Origin: Phascolarctobacterium sp.
GTDB taxonomy: Bacteria > Bacillota > Negativicutes > Acidaminococcales > Acidaminococcaceae
Length of the DNA stretch: 61,990 nt
Reading direction: 5' to 3'
Assembly: GCA_030523325.1 (NCBI GenBank)
Contig: JAUNIS010000012.1
Location: 1-61,990, forward strand
Shown: in pieces, positions 46,925 to 55,020 of the stretch
Numbering within the stretch: position 1 is the stretch's first letter
Layout of the letters: each line of letters opens with the position of its first letter
Program-made: the position numbers and the translations under genes
Notes under the pieces: model-generated
What the model was told of the DNA's origin: nothing
The model's input: only the letters and a program-made list of their open reading frames with translations
Database searches by the model: none

Positions 46925-47809
46925 TCAGTCAATTTTTAAGTTGTGCAAAATATTAATCAGAGACTCTTGAACATCTTCATATTCACATTTCTCGTACAGC
47001 AAGATTTTCGTGATGCTTTCATAATCCTTGCGATAAATATCGTCATTAATAACTTTTTTGAATACAGATTTGAAATCAACATCTGCGTTCGCGGAAGGAT
47101 TCATTTTAGAACTAGCACGCTCTTCTCGAACCTTCTTAAACAAATCAATAAATTCTTGATTAATTCTAATATTACGATATAAACAATGCACATCGTAGAG
47201 ATGTCTCGAGTGCCCTGCTTGCTCACCTTTCATATAATAATCACACAAAGCGAACAATTTATCGATAAGTGTCCTTATTGGTTGTTGCACATTCATAACT
47301 AACGGATGTAATTCTAAATCCGCTGGCAAATCCACCGATTTGTTTATGAAGAACAAAGAAACGAAATTCGGAATCTCCGTCATCGCAACTGGATATACAG
47401 GTACATTGTAATTAGTTTCTATTATGAGAGAAAGTTTAGTTTCAGTAATTACGGAATCGTATTCAAAAACAAATTTATTATACAGTCTCTTGCTTTTGGT
47501 TTTTGAATCATCCGGAAAAGATAACCCTATTGTGACAGCGGCATTTATGATTCCGTGATAAATGTTCCGTCTTTCTCCTTCTGTTAATTTACAAGTAGCT
47601 GATATATCTATATCTTCAGAGAATCTATTTATTAAACCATAGCACTTTGAAAGGGAAGTACCTCCTTTAAAAACCAGCTTGTCAGAAATCTTTGCTATTT
47701 CCTGTAACATCAACGTTTGGTAATAATCTTTTTCAATAAAAACAGCATCCTTCCCAATTGCAGTAGAAACTGTCGAAAATATTTTCTTTAATTCTTCCCT
47801 ATCCAACAT
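46925..47809 (-). CDS. AbiEii-type nucleotidyltransferase toxin (locus 1)
   Basis: 294 residues. Nucleotidyltransferase core KGGTSLSK near 48-55 and EDIDIS near 65-70, as in AbiEii/MenT toxins, which act on tRNA or other nucleotides to arrest growth; abortive phage infection is the known outcome. It overlaps the upstream antitoxin gene by 11 bases. Protein sequence is clearly related to the toxin at 53848, with the same INRFSEDIDIS motif. Confidence 0.9.
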   Translation of the reverse strand: MLDREELKKIFSTVSTAIGKDAVFIEKDYYQTLMLQEIAKISDKLVFKGGTSLSKCYGLINRFSEDIDISATCKLTEGERRNIYHGIINAAVTIGLSFPDDSKTKSKRLYNKFVFEYDSVITETKLSLIIETNYNVPVYPVAMTEIPNFVSLFFINKSVDLPADLELHPLVMNVQQPIRTLIDKLFALCDYYMKGEQAGHSRHLYDVHCLYRNIRINQEFIDLFKKVREERASSKMNPSANADVDFKSVFKKVINDDIYRKDYESITKILLYEKCEYEDVQESLINILHNLKID

Positions 47810-48422
47810 ACTTTAACAATCCTCCGTTATACAACAAAGAATAAATTTTGTCCGGATAAAGAGCTGCATTGGTCATGATCGCATCCTCGTCCAGGCCTTG
47901 TCTATCCCTGTAAGATTTTACGGCACTGATATATTCCTGGCCCTTAACTTCCGCATATAATTCAGAATCCAAAAGCATAGTCAAAAATTTTAGCGCAAGA
48001 TAGTTTTCGTTAGTAATCGGGCAAATGGGTTTCTTGATGGTCAGCGTAAATTCTTTGACCTTTATGGTTTTCATCCCAGTTGTTGCCTTGTTAGTATAAA
48101 TTGTATATTTATTTCCAGCGAATTGAGTAGTGAGTCTTGCTTCATTGACCAATTTAAGACCGCCTATGTAACCAATGACATCTCCATCCCCATCAAGAAG
48201 AAATTTTTTGCTTATATAATCGTTGATTGATGGTGTAAGTTCTACGCCGTAAAGTGTTTCCGGAATATAATACGCTCCAGAAACATATCTTCTAATGCGT
48301 CCTTGATCCACCAACATTTTCATTTGCTGCCTGATAGCATCATCCGACGCAGCATATTTAATTTCGTTTAAAAATATTAGCGTATTTGTTTTAAAATTTT
48401 CAAGCAAATAATCGTAAAGCAT
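47799..48422 (-). CDS. AbiEi-type antitoxin (locus 1)
   Basis: About 207 residues. N-terminal winged-helix region (MLYDYLLENFKTNTLIFLNEI ... IRQQMKMLVDQGRIRRYVSGAYYIP) and a C-terminal domain typical of DUF6088/AbiEi. The start is ATG 48422, after GAGGG. Binds its own promoter and neutralises the toxin in known type IV systems. Confidence 0.87.
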   Translation of the reverse strand: MLYDYLLENFKTNTLIFLNEIKYAASDDAIRQQMKMLVDQGRIRRYVSGAYYIPETLYGVELTPSINDYISKKFLLDGDGDVIGYIGGLKLVNEARLTTQFAGNKYTIYTNKATTGMKTIKVKEFTLTIKKPICPITNENYLALKFLTMLLDSELYAEVKGQEYISAVKSYRDRQGLDEDAIMTNAALYPDKIYSLLYNGGLLKYVG

Positions 48423-48463
48423 AGTTTCCCTCACAAAACAGAATTATTATATTTCTCTTTTGT

Positions 48464-48492
48464 ATTATATCATCGTCATAAAGAATTTTCAA
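48464..48492 (-). promoter_or_regulatory. promoter of AbiE locus 1
   Basis: TTGAAA (48492-48487), 17 bases, TATAAT (48469-48464) on the minus strand. Confidence 0.72.
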
Positions 48493-48514
48493 CGAAAATT
48501 TAGTGCGACAAATA

Positions 48515-48544
48515 AAAAACCGACGGCACTTTCTCTACCGTCGG
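48515..48544 (-). terminator. terminator after the Rpn-like remnant
   Basis: CCGACGG / CCGTCGG with an 11-base loop, followed by TTTTTTATTT on the minus strand. Confidence 0.82.
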
Positions 48545-48570
48545 CATGAATTGTTTGACTATCTACTTGG

Positions 48571-48856
48571 TTAAGATAATACTGGAATATTAAGACGTTT
48601 TGCGATACTCTCTATGTTTTCTTTAGGCAAACTGGTATATTCAGCAATTTTAACAAGAGCTTCGCCAGAGCGAAGCATCTTTTCTGCCATGTCCATAGCA
48701 AATTCTTGCTTGGCTTCCTTAGCTGCCTCACGTCTATTTCTTTCTATGATCTCGCACATTTGCTTTACTCCTTCTTCACTTTCTTTAAAAACACGTTTCA
48801 GTCTCGAAGTTTCAGGAAATCTTTCATCGTATGCATTACTTTCGACAAAGTTGTAA
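48571..48856 (-). pseudogene. C-terminal remnant of an Rpn/PD-(D/E)XK-type transposase-like protein
   Basis: From about VYNFVESNAYDERFPETSRLKRVFKESEEGVKQMCEIIE to the stop the sequence looks like the C-terminal tail of Rpn-type recombination-promoting nucleases: a helical linker rich in Glu/Ala and a final EYTSLPKENIESIAKRLNI segment. No nuclease core remains. The open frame runs into the end of the DUF4230 gene (to 48918), but that part is out-of-frame overlap. Likely a 5'-truncated relic. Confidence 0.5.
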
Positions 48857-48868
48857 ACCTTGCAACTC

Positions 48869-49513
48869 CTATTTGAATTCAACAGTAATCTTAAAATCTG
48901 CAACACCTGCTGCAGCAATACTCTGTGCCAACAGTGATGAAATAATGGTTTTAGCGTGCTCTCTTGCCTTGTCTAAAATCTTATTTTTGTAGGCTCGTTC
49001 TTTCATTTTAATTTTCATATTCTTTAAAATGTCATTTGTATCTTTAAACTCTAACGAAGTAAATATGCCTGTTTCAACATGTAGCTCTTTATAGCTGTCA
49101 AATAATATGGTAGGTTCGAAAATTTCCACGTCGGGAACTGTGACAACGAACTCGTTCTTGGAAACTCTTTCAACCTTAGCTTCTTTAAGATTTTTTATTC
49201 CTGCCTTAACAATTCCATCGTAACTCACGATTATTTTTTTCTTTGTACCAGGCATTGCAAAATCAAAAATGCTTGCTTGGTCTTCGTATTTTTCAACCAT
49301 AGTGCATAACATTTCCGCTGTTGCAAGCTCACCAATCTTTTCCAGCCGCTCATTCATGACGACGGTAATATTTTCTGTGTTATGCTCGATCTTAAAATCT
49401 TGAAGCCGGCTAAATAATCCAAAGATATCATGAAAAATCAAGCCAAAACAAATTAAAAAGCCTATGAAAAACACTCCCAGCATTCCCAAGATTGCTTTGA
49501 TAGTTGTTTTCAC
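48869..49513 (-). CDS. DUF4230 membrane-anchored protein
   Basis: 214 residues. One N-terminal membrane helix (about 6-30), then an extracytoplasmic DUF4230-like domain with alternating strands (KKKIIVSYDGIVKAGI, EFVVTVPDVEIFEPTI) and a C-terminal helix. Function unknown. Start is GTG 49513, seven bases after GGAGGG. Lies 32 bases downstream of the Fic gene, so the two are probably one operon. Confidence 0.75.
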   Translation of the reverse strand: MKTTIKAILGMLGVFFIGFLICFGLIFHDIFGLFSRLQDFKIEHNTENITVVMNERLEKIGELATAEMLCTMVEKYEDQASIFDFAMPGTKKKIIVSYDGIVKAGIKNLKEAKVERVSKNEFVVTVPDVEIFEPTILFDSYKELHVETGIFTSLEFKDTNDILKNMKIKMKERAYKNKILDKAREHAKTIISSLLAQSIAAAGVADFKITVEFK

Positions 49514-49545
49514 GTTCTATCCCTCCGCTTCAACATTCTAGTACG

Positions 49546-50370
49546 CTAGTATTCTTTACCTTTTATACGCAAGTCCCTATTATGCAGTTCGTTTGTTTCA
49601 TTGAAAAGCAAATTTTTTAGAAAGAGCTCTAGAAACTCAGTCGTTTCGTATACACCTTGCGTAATATTAGTGTAATTAGCCCTTACGAGCGCATTTCTAA
49701 AATACCAAGAGTGCTCTGCAAAAATATCATTCGTCACATTAAACCCTAACGTTCTAAGGTATTTTATGAAGAACACTGCCGTCGTACGAGTATTGCCCTC
49801 ACTAAAAACATGAATTTGCCAGAGCATAGAAACAAATTTTGCCAAATGTTTGATCACCTGGTTTTTGTCTAAATTTTTATAACTAAAATTTTTTTCTTCG
49901 CTAAGATCATAGGACAAAGTTGCTTGCAGCTCAGAAGCAGTACCGTAAATTACGGACGCGCCATCTAAAACCCATTCTTTCTTCGTGATATTGTAGTCCC
50001 TGAGCTTGCCTGCGTGATTATAGATTCCCTCAAACAATCTTCTGTGTATGGAAATATATTCGTAGGGCGTAAAGCTAAAAGAATGCTCGCTTAAAATTTG
50101 CGTAATACGACTGGCAACCTTGTCGGCTTCTTCCGTTCTATCCGTTTCACTGTGCTTCTTGCTTTCTTGATAGTAGCTGTTCAGCAAGTCCTGGGCTTCG
50201 TCGATGGTAATATAGCCCTCAATGTTTTTCAGAGCGGTTGCGAGCAAATATTCGGACGTCTTTATCCCATCCACAGCCTGCAAGCCAATGGCGGTCTTCC
50301 AAGCATAAGCCTTCTCTTTTTTATCCGGTTCATTTTCTTTTAAATATTCTTGAAAAGGATCGTAATTCAT
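49546..50370 (-). CDS. Fic/DOC-family protein
   Basis: 274 residues. The Fic core motif reads HVFSEGNTR near residues 186-194 (consensus HxFxxGNxR), so the catalytic His is present. Such enzymes usually transfer AMP to hydroxyl side chains of target proteins. I do not see the inhibitory (S/T)xxxE(G/N) helix, and no partner antitoxin is adjacent; the next gene is DUF4230. Start ATG with AGGAG eight bases upstream. Confidence 0.87.
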   Translation of the reverse strand: MNYDPFQEYLKENEPDKKEKAYAWKTAIGLQAVDGIKTSEYLLATALKNIEGYITIDEAQDLLNSYYQESKKHSETDRTEEADKVASRITQILSEHSFSFTPYEYISIHRRLFEGIYNHAGKLRDYNITKKEWVLDGASVIYGTASELQATLSYDLSEEKNFSYKNLDKNQVIKHLAKFVSMLWQIHVFSEGNTRTTAVFFIKYLRTLGFNVTNDIFAEHSWYFRNALVRANYTNITQGVYETTEFLELFLKNLLFNETNELHNRDLRIKGKEY

Positions 50371-50559
50371 TGACTAAACTCCTGTTGACAGTTCGCTGAA
50401 GTGAATTTTCAACAATATTATACCATAAATACATTTATTTGTAGTCTGCTTAAGAAACACTTCTAGCGTATTAGTGATTTCTGCAGAGTACTTTAACAAG
50501 AAAGAAAAACCTGCAAAATAATTTTTTCTATTGCCACATAAATGACAAAAAGTCAAAGT

Positions 50560-50592
50560 ATAATGACAACAGATACAAGGAGGTATCCACCA
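50560..50592 (+). promoter_or_regulatory. promoter and operator of the thioredoxin-like gene
   Basis: TATAAT (near 50560) is preceded by the inverted repeat TGACaaaaaGTCA, and AAGGAGG lies 8-10 bases before the ATG. The same block, apart from the RBS, recurs at 60560-60600. Confidence 0.5.
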
Positions 50593-50831
50593 TGCATATA
50601 AAAATTTTAGGTCCCATGACCAAAGATACAGAAATACTTTTGCAAAACACTGCTATTGCAATTAAAAAATTAAAACAAAAAGCTTCCTTCGAAAAAGTAT
50701 GTGAAGTGCGCAAGGTTTTTGAGTATGGCGTGATGGCAATTCCTGCACTCGTCATAGACGAAACCGTCTTAAGTGCAGGCACCGTACTTTCCGTCGAAGA
50801 AGCAATTAAATTAATTCAGCAAATTCTCTAA
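50592..50831 (+). CDS. thioredoxin-like small protein lacking the CxxC motif
   Basis: 79 residues, matching the redox-active disulfide protein 2/thioredoxin_3 family in length and order (MHIKILGP ... VMAIPALVIDETVLSAGTVLSVEEAIKLIQQIL). Where the family has a Gly-Cys-x-x-Cys-Lys active site, this reads GPMTKDTEI, so both cysteines are missing. The cis-Pro IPALVID is retained. It is probably no longer a disulfide reductase and may be a binding protein. A second, broken copy lies at 60600. Confidence 0.75.
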   Translation: MHIKILGPMTKDTEILLQNTAIAIKKLKQKASFEKVCEVRKVFEYGVMAIPALVIDETVLSAGTVLSVEEAIKLIQQIL

Positions 50832-50868
50832 CAGATAGTTCATACACATCTCTCCTTCTTTCCAGAGT

Positions 50869-50902
50869 AGAAAGCCCCCGGCAAGGGGCTTTCTGCTTTT
50901 TA
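50869..50902 (+). terminator. terminator of the thioredoxin-like gene
   Basis: AGAAAGCCCC / GGGGCTTTCT followed by GCTTTTTAG. The homologous copy at 60721 has a longer stem with compensating changes. Confidence 0.87.
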
Positions 50903-50919
50903 GTTAATCATAAAACCTC

Positions 50920-50977
50920 AAAAGTTATACTTGAAATTATTATACTTTGCAGTATAATAATCTTGAGTATAACTTTT
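50920..50977 (+). promoter_or_regulatory. promoter of ATPase gene 2 inside a 58-bp nested palindrome
   Basis: Four TTATACT/AGTATAA units at 50925-50931, 50940-50946, 50951-50957 and 50966-50972, the outer two and inner two inverted, form nested palindromes (outer arms AAAAGTTATACT / AGTATAACTTTT; inner arms ATTATTATACT / AGTATAATAAT). Promoter elements TTGAAA (50931-50936), 16 bases, TATAAT (50953-50958) lie within, so binding to the units would block transcription. Confidence 0.72.
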
Positions 50978-51006
50978 TTGTTGGCAATACAAAGGTGGTT
51001 TAGAAA

Positions 51007-52410
51007 ATGAGAAAATTTATCAATAGAACTAACGAAATGCAAACCTTGGAAAAAGAATTCGCTGCAAATCGTTCCTCTTTAGTTATTATTTATGGAAGAC
51101 GTAGAGTTGGCAAAACTTCTTTGATTAACGAATTCTTAAAACAGCATCACGATTCCATTTATTTTCTTGCTACTGAAGAGTCAGAGGAAATTAACAAAAA
51201 AGATTTTCAAGCCTTGGTTGCTGAATATACAGGTAACGAACTGCTTGCCACTGCCCAAGTTGATTGGTCTACCATCTTTAAAACATTAGTGACTCATTCT
51301 AGCGAAGAAAAGAAAATCGTCGTCATCGATGAATTTCAATATCTTGGTCTTGCTAATGCAGCTTTTCCATCCGTCTTGCATAAAATTTGGGATACCATCT
51401 TAAAAGATGCAAACATTATGCTCATCCTCTGCGGCTCCCTTGTATCGTTAATGAAGTCCCAGACCTTGGATTATTCGAGTCCCTTGTACGGAAGAAGAAC
51501 AGCCCAAATCAAGCTTAAGCAAATTCCCTTTAAATATTATCACGAGTTCTACGAAAATCTTTCTGCGCGAGAGCTTGTACTGCTCTATGCCGTAACCGGA
51601 GGCGTTCCCAAATACATAGAATCTTTCGCACAAGGCGGAAACATTTACGAAGCCATTCAAGAAAACATTCTTAATCCTCAAAGCTATCTCTATGAAGAAC
51701 CATATTTTCTCTTGCAAAAAGAAGTTAGTGAGATAGGCAGCTACTTTTCGCTCATTAAATCCATTGCGTTTGGCAACAGAAAGCTTGCCGATATCGCAAG
51801 CGCCATGGGAGTAAAGCAGACATCGGTAACAAAATATCTTAATGTTTTAATGGATCTAGATTTAATCGTCAGAGAGGTTCCTGTAACTGAAGCCGTGCCA
51901 GAAAAAAGTAAAAGCGGTCAATACCGCATTACAGATAATTTTATTGCCTTTTGGTTTAAATTCGTCTATCCCTATCGGGCTTATCTTGAACGGGGCGAAA
52001 CAGATTACGTTCTCTCGCAAATCAAAGCTGCTTTTATTCCTAATTTCGCAGCTTTCGTCTACGAAGATATCGCTAGAGAAAAAATGTGGGATTATGCAAG
52101 TGCTGATACATGGCCCTTTAGATTTAACAAGCTCGGACGTGCTTGGACCAATAAAACAGGTGAAATTGACATTCTCGCCATCGACACCATCGGCAAACAT
52201 TTTATTATTGGAGAATGTAAGTACACGAAATCTCCTAAAGGACTTTCCGTATTGCATAGCATCGAGGAGAAGCTGGCCAATGTTAAAAATGTAACCGGCA
52301 TTGACGATGCCTATATCATTATTTTTAGCACAGCAGGGTTCACCCAAGGCCTGCTCGACGCCGCCCAAAATAATCCTCGCCTACTCCTCAAGGAAGATTT
52401 GCATATGTAA
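51007..52410 (+). CDS. archaeal-type ATPase with DUF234 nuclease-like domain (ATPase 2)
   Basis: 467 residues. Walker A GRRRVGKT at 30-37, Walker B KIVVIDEF at 103-110, a winged-helix-like region near 250-300 (GNRKLADIASAMGVKQTSVTKYL), and a C-terminal DUF234-type PD-(D/E)XK fold with GEIDILA (Asp 388) and GECKY (Glu 403, Lys 405). That spacing is what a metal-dependent nuclease would have, but activity is not proven in this family. Strong palindromic operator upstream. Abundant in archaea and anaerobic bacteria; function unknown. Confidence 0.87.
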   Translation: MRKFINRTNEMQTLEKEFAANRSSLVIIYGRRRVGKTSLINEFLKQHHDSIYFLATEESEEINKKDFQALVAEYTGNELLATAQVDWSTIFKTLVTHSSEEKKIVVIDEFQYLGLANAAFPSVLHKIWDTILKDANIMLILCGSLVSLMKSQTLDYSSPLYGRRTAQIKLKQIPFKYYHEFYENLSARELVLLYAVTGGVPKYIESFAQGGNIYEAIQENILNPQSYLYEEPYFLLQKEVSEIGSYFSLIKSIAFGNRKLADIASAMGVKQTSVTKYLNVLMDLDLIVREVPVTEAVPEKSKSGQYRITDNFIAFWFKFVYPYRAYLERGETDYVLSQIKAAFIPNFAAFVYEDIAREKMWDYASADTWPFRFNKLGRAWTNKTGEIDILAIDTIGKHFIIGECKYTKSPKGLSVLHSIEEKLANVKNVTGIDDAYIIIFSTAGFTQGLLDAAQNNPRLLLKEDLHM

Positions 52411-52511
52411 GGCGAATCTTTGCAAAACAAATTATGATATAGTAAAAAATATTTGCTAATATTTTGATACTTTCCGGCAAATTTCTCCTAACAATGACAC
52501 GGTATGAATTA

Positions 52512-52829
52512 TTACTCTTCAGAATCAATCTCCTTGGAAATCTCGTCATACATACAATCTCGATTTTGCAACATTCCGATTGTGGTAGGTCGATGATCTA
52601 ATTCGAACAGCGAAACTTTAACCCCTAAATCAGTAAGTTGATTGTAGCAGGAAATAACATTTTTAACTCCTACATCGTCAGCGCAATCATAACATAAAAT
52701 GTAATCATTATTGTCAATGCGATTTTTAATTTCTGAAATACTATAATTCTGAAATTTACGGATAATCTTTACACATTTAGCTAGTGATTTATAATCATCC
52801 ACTTTTAAGCCAACAATTAATTGCATCAT
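52512..52829 (-). CDS. small protein of unknown function
   Basis: 105 residues, alpha/beta in pattern (LAKCVKIIRKFQNYSISEIKNRI ... VISCYNQLTDLGVKVSLFELD), reminiscent of the L7/L12 C-terminal fold. The fold guess is mine and not certain. RBS GGAGGTG precedes two adjacent ATGs (52829 and 52826). No partner recognised; it faces the IS66 fragment. Confidence 0.55.
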   Translation of the reverse strand: MMQLIVGLKVDDYKSLAKCVKIIRKFQNYSISEIKNRIDNNDYILCYDCADDVGVKNVISCYNQLTDLGVKVSLFELDHRPTTIGMLQNRDCMYDEISKEIDSEE

Positions 52830-52870
52830 TTTTTGTCACCTCCATGAATAGGTTACCACGTTATGGAGAA

Positions 52871-52912
52871 AACCTACATTTTTATTTTCCACTAAACCTA
52901 CACTTTTATTTT
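52871..52912. repeat. 18-bp direct repeats, possible IS21-like end
   Basis: AACCTACA(T/C)TTTTATTTT occurs twice (52871-52888 and 52895-52912) with a 24-base step, directly before the IS66 fragment. Paired CCTACA repeats of this kind are seen at ends of some IS21-family elements; no istA/istB is present. Confidence 0.45.
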
Positions 52913-53073
52913 ACTCTTTACAGACGGCAAAAGAAAACAAACTTGATCCATATCGTTATCTCGTTTACGTGCTTGACACGGCGAGAAAGCTTGACCAGAC
53001 TCAGCCCAAGTGGGTTGACGTGCTGCTTCCAGAAAATGCACCAAAGGAATGCAGCGTAAATTTTAGAAAATAA
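52909..53073 (+). pseudogene. C-terminal fragment of an IS66-family transposase
   Basis: The reading frame gives YSLQTAKENKLDPYRYLVYVL and continues to a TAA at 53071-53073, matching the conserved C-terminal tail of IS66 TnpC (ETAKANGLxPYxYL type). Only about 55 codons remain and there is no start. A hairpin GGACCGC / GCGGTCC follows. With the 18-bp repeats, this marks a worn insertion site in the otherwise empty 52830-53240 gap. Confidence 0.8.
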
Positions 53074-53085
53074 TACTTCGCTTAC

Positions 53086-53117
53086 GGACCGCTTAGCGCG
53101 GTCCTTATTTTTTTGGT
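53086..53117 (+). terminator. terminator of the IS66 fragment
   Basis: GGACCGC / GCGGTCC with a 5-base loop and a following T run. Confidence 0.75.
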
Positions 53118-53157
53118 TTACGCGTTAGATTTGACGGTTACATTTCACCTCTGATAT

Positions 53158-53186
53158 TTGACTAATTCATGCAAAAGAGTTAAAAT
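53158..53186 (+). promoter_or_regulatory. promoter of AbiE locus 2
   Basis: TTGACT (53158-53163), 17 bases, TAAAAT (53181-53186); RBS CAGGAGA precedes the ATG at 53241. Confidence 0.7.
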
Positions 53187-53240
53187 AATATTACGTGATT
53201 AAACAAAACTTGTAGAAATACGTAACAGGAGATAAGCAAT

Positions 53241-53861
53241 ATGCTATATAAATATTTGACAGAAAATTACAGAGAGAATGAGCCGATATTTGTTTCGGAT
53301 ATTAATCTTGAAGTATCTTCAGCCAATCTTCGGAGAATGTTTAAAGTTTTGTGTGATACAGGAAAAATTAAAAGATTTGATACTGGAATTTATTATATTC
53401 CCAAAAAGGGTGTCTTAAAGAACGGTGTTCCCCTTGCCGCTGATGAAGTTGCAATTGCGAAATATATTGAAAAAAACGGAAAGATTGATGGCTATTATTC
53501 AGGCTACACTTTTGCAAATCAGCTTGGCATAAGTACGCAAGTTCCTTTTGTAGAAGAAATCGTTACAAATAATGCAAGCACTAGAGTTCGGAAAGTTAAG
53601 GTTAGAAACAAAAAAATATTGCTCAGAAAATCCAGAATGCCAATCAATAACGAGAATTATATCGTTCTTCAGTTATTAGACTTACTTAAAGATCTTGAAC
53701 AATATTATGACGTTGAATTTACTGTTGTCTGTGAAAGACTTGCAAAATATGTCAGAGATGAGAAGATAGAACAAAAAGAAATAGATAAATATATCGGGAA
53801 TTTTCCAGAAAAAATATACAAAAACATTTATGAAACGAGGTTGTACAATGCATTTGCATGA
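53241..53861 (+). CDS. AbiEi-type antitoxin (locus 2)
   Basis: 206 residues. Same layout as the locus 1 antitoxin: N-terminal winged helix (MLYKYLTENYRENEPIFVSDINLEVSSANLRRMFKVL ... GKIKRFDTGIYYIP) and a C-terminal DUF6088-type domain with the NNENYIVLQLLDLL block. Overlaps its toxin gene by 14 bases. Low GC like its partner. Confidence 0.87.
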   Translation: MLYKYLTENYRENEPIFVSDINLEVSSANLRRMFKVLCDTGKIKRFDTGIYYIPKKGVLKNGVPLAADEVAIAKYIEKNGKIDGYYSGYTFANQLGISTQVPFVEEIVTNNASTRVRKVKVRNKKILLRKSRMPINNENYIVLQLLDLLKDLEQYYDVEFTVVCERLAKYVRDEKIEQKEIDKYIGNFPEKIYKNIYETRLYNAFA

Positions 53862-54765
53862 GGATATAGAAATTTTTAAAGAAATCATTGCTGCTACATC
53901 TTACGATATGCATGACAAAGATTTTGCCGTCATAGAAAAAGACTATTATGTCACTGAAATATTAAGATTATTAGCACAAAAAGCACCGAACTGTGTTTTT
54001 AAAGGAGGAACATCACTTTCCAAATGTCATAAAGTAATTAACAGATTTTCAGAGGACATCGATATAAGTTGTGCAAATATACTTTCGCAAGGACAAAGAA
54101 AAAAGTTAAAAAATGATATTATTGCTGGCATCAGCAACGAACTGAAAATGCCCATACCGAACTGGAATGAAACACGGAGCCGAAGAGATTACAACTGTTA
54201 TATTTTTGATTACACTCCAATAAATGGTTTTGTAAAGGAAAGCCTTATTCCCGGCGTAAAAATGGAAGTTGTATTAAGTTCTTTGGCATTTCCGACCGTG
54301 AAACTGGAAGTTTCAAGTTTTATATATGAGTTCTTAAAGAAAGAAAATTTTGAATTAATAGAAAAATTTAATCTTCAACCTTTTAAAATTAACGTCCAAG
54401 ATCTAGATAGAACATTCGTTGATAAGGTGTTTGCAATATGTGATTATTACATACAAGGCAAAACAGAAAGAAACTCTCGCCATATTTACGATTTATATAT
54501 GATTCGTCCCAAATTACATTTTGACAATAACTTAAAAACATTAATAAAAGAAGTTCGTAATCAAAGGATGAAATTACCATTTTGCTTATCCGCTAAACCA
54601 GGAGTAGATATTAACAGTTGTTTAAAGAAAATAGTTTACGAAGGTTTTTATCGCTCAGATTATGGAAACTTAACTGCTATATTCCAGGATGAGCCACGTG
54701 TATTCTATGATGAAGCTATAAGAGTAATAGAAGAAATACGTAATTCTAACATATTTGAAGAATAA
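53848..54765 (+). CDS. AbiEii-type nucleotidyltransferase toxin (locus 2)
   Basis: About 305 residues from ATG 53848 (GAGG seven bases upstream; ATG at 53830 is possible). Core motif FKGGTSLSK near 51-59, EDIDIS near 69-74, and a conserved KVFAICDYYIQGKTERNSRHIYDLYMI block matched in locus 1 (KLFALCDYYMKGEQAGHSRHLYDVHCL). Encoded on the opposite strand to locus 1, 6 kb away. The two loci are divergent enough that they are not a recent duplication. Confidence 0.9.
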   Translation: MHLHEDIEIFKEIIAATSYDMHDKDFAVIEKDYYVTEILRLLAQKAPNCVFKGGTSLSKCHKVINRFSEDIDISCANILSQGQRKKLKNDIIAGISNELKMPIPNWNETRSRRDYNCYIFDYTPINGFVKESLIPGVKMEVVLSSLAFPTVKLEVSSFIYEFLKKENFELIEKFNLQPFKINVQDLDRTFVDKVFAICDYYIQGKTERNSRHIYDLYMIRPKLHFDNNLKTLIKEVRNQRMKLPFCLSAKPGVDINSCLKKIVYEGFYRSDYGNLTAIFQDEPRVFYDEAIRVIEEIRNSNIFEE

Positions 54766-54885
54766 ACCAACATTGTTTTTTCTAAACTGCTCGATGGCAA
54801 AAACATATTTGGAAAAAGTTGGTTGACATATTCCCGCGATTACAACCGTGAGATTTACGGCAATTTCGATAACCTTTCATAAGAA

Positions 54886-54980
54886 TTTATAATGCTTTAT
54901 AACTATTTATAAGCTTTTTTCGACGTAAATTTATTTTTTAGCCAAAGAATATTGTTTTTCGCGAAAATCTACTGTATAAT
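54886..54980 (+). promoter_or_regulatory. direct repeats and promoter of ATPase gene 3
   Basis: Three decamers TTTATAATGC, TTTATAACTA and TTTATAAGCT (54886-54915) stand in an exact 10-base step, preceded by a degenerate TTTCATAAGAA. TTGTTT (54952-54957), 17 bases, TATAAT (54975-54980) form the promoter; the palindrome TTTTCGCGAAAA overlaps its -35 and spacer. Confidence 0.65.
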
Positions 54981-55020
54981 GTTCCTAAACAATTATTTAC
55001 CAATAATGGAGGTATCTGTC

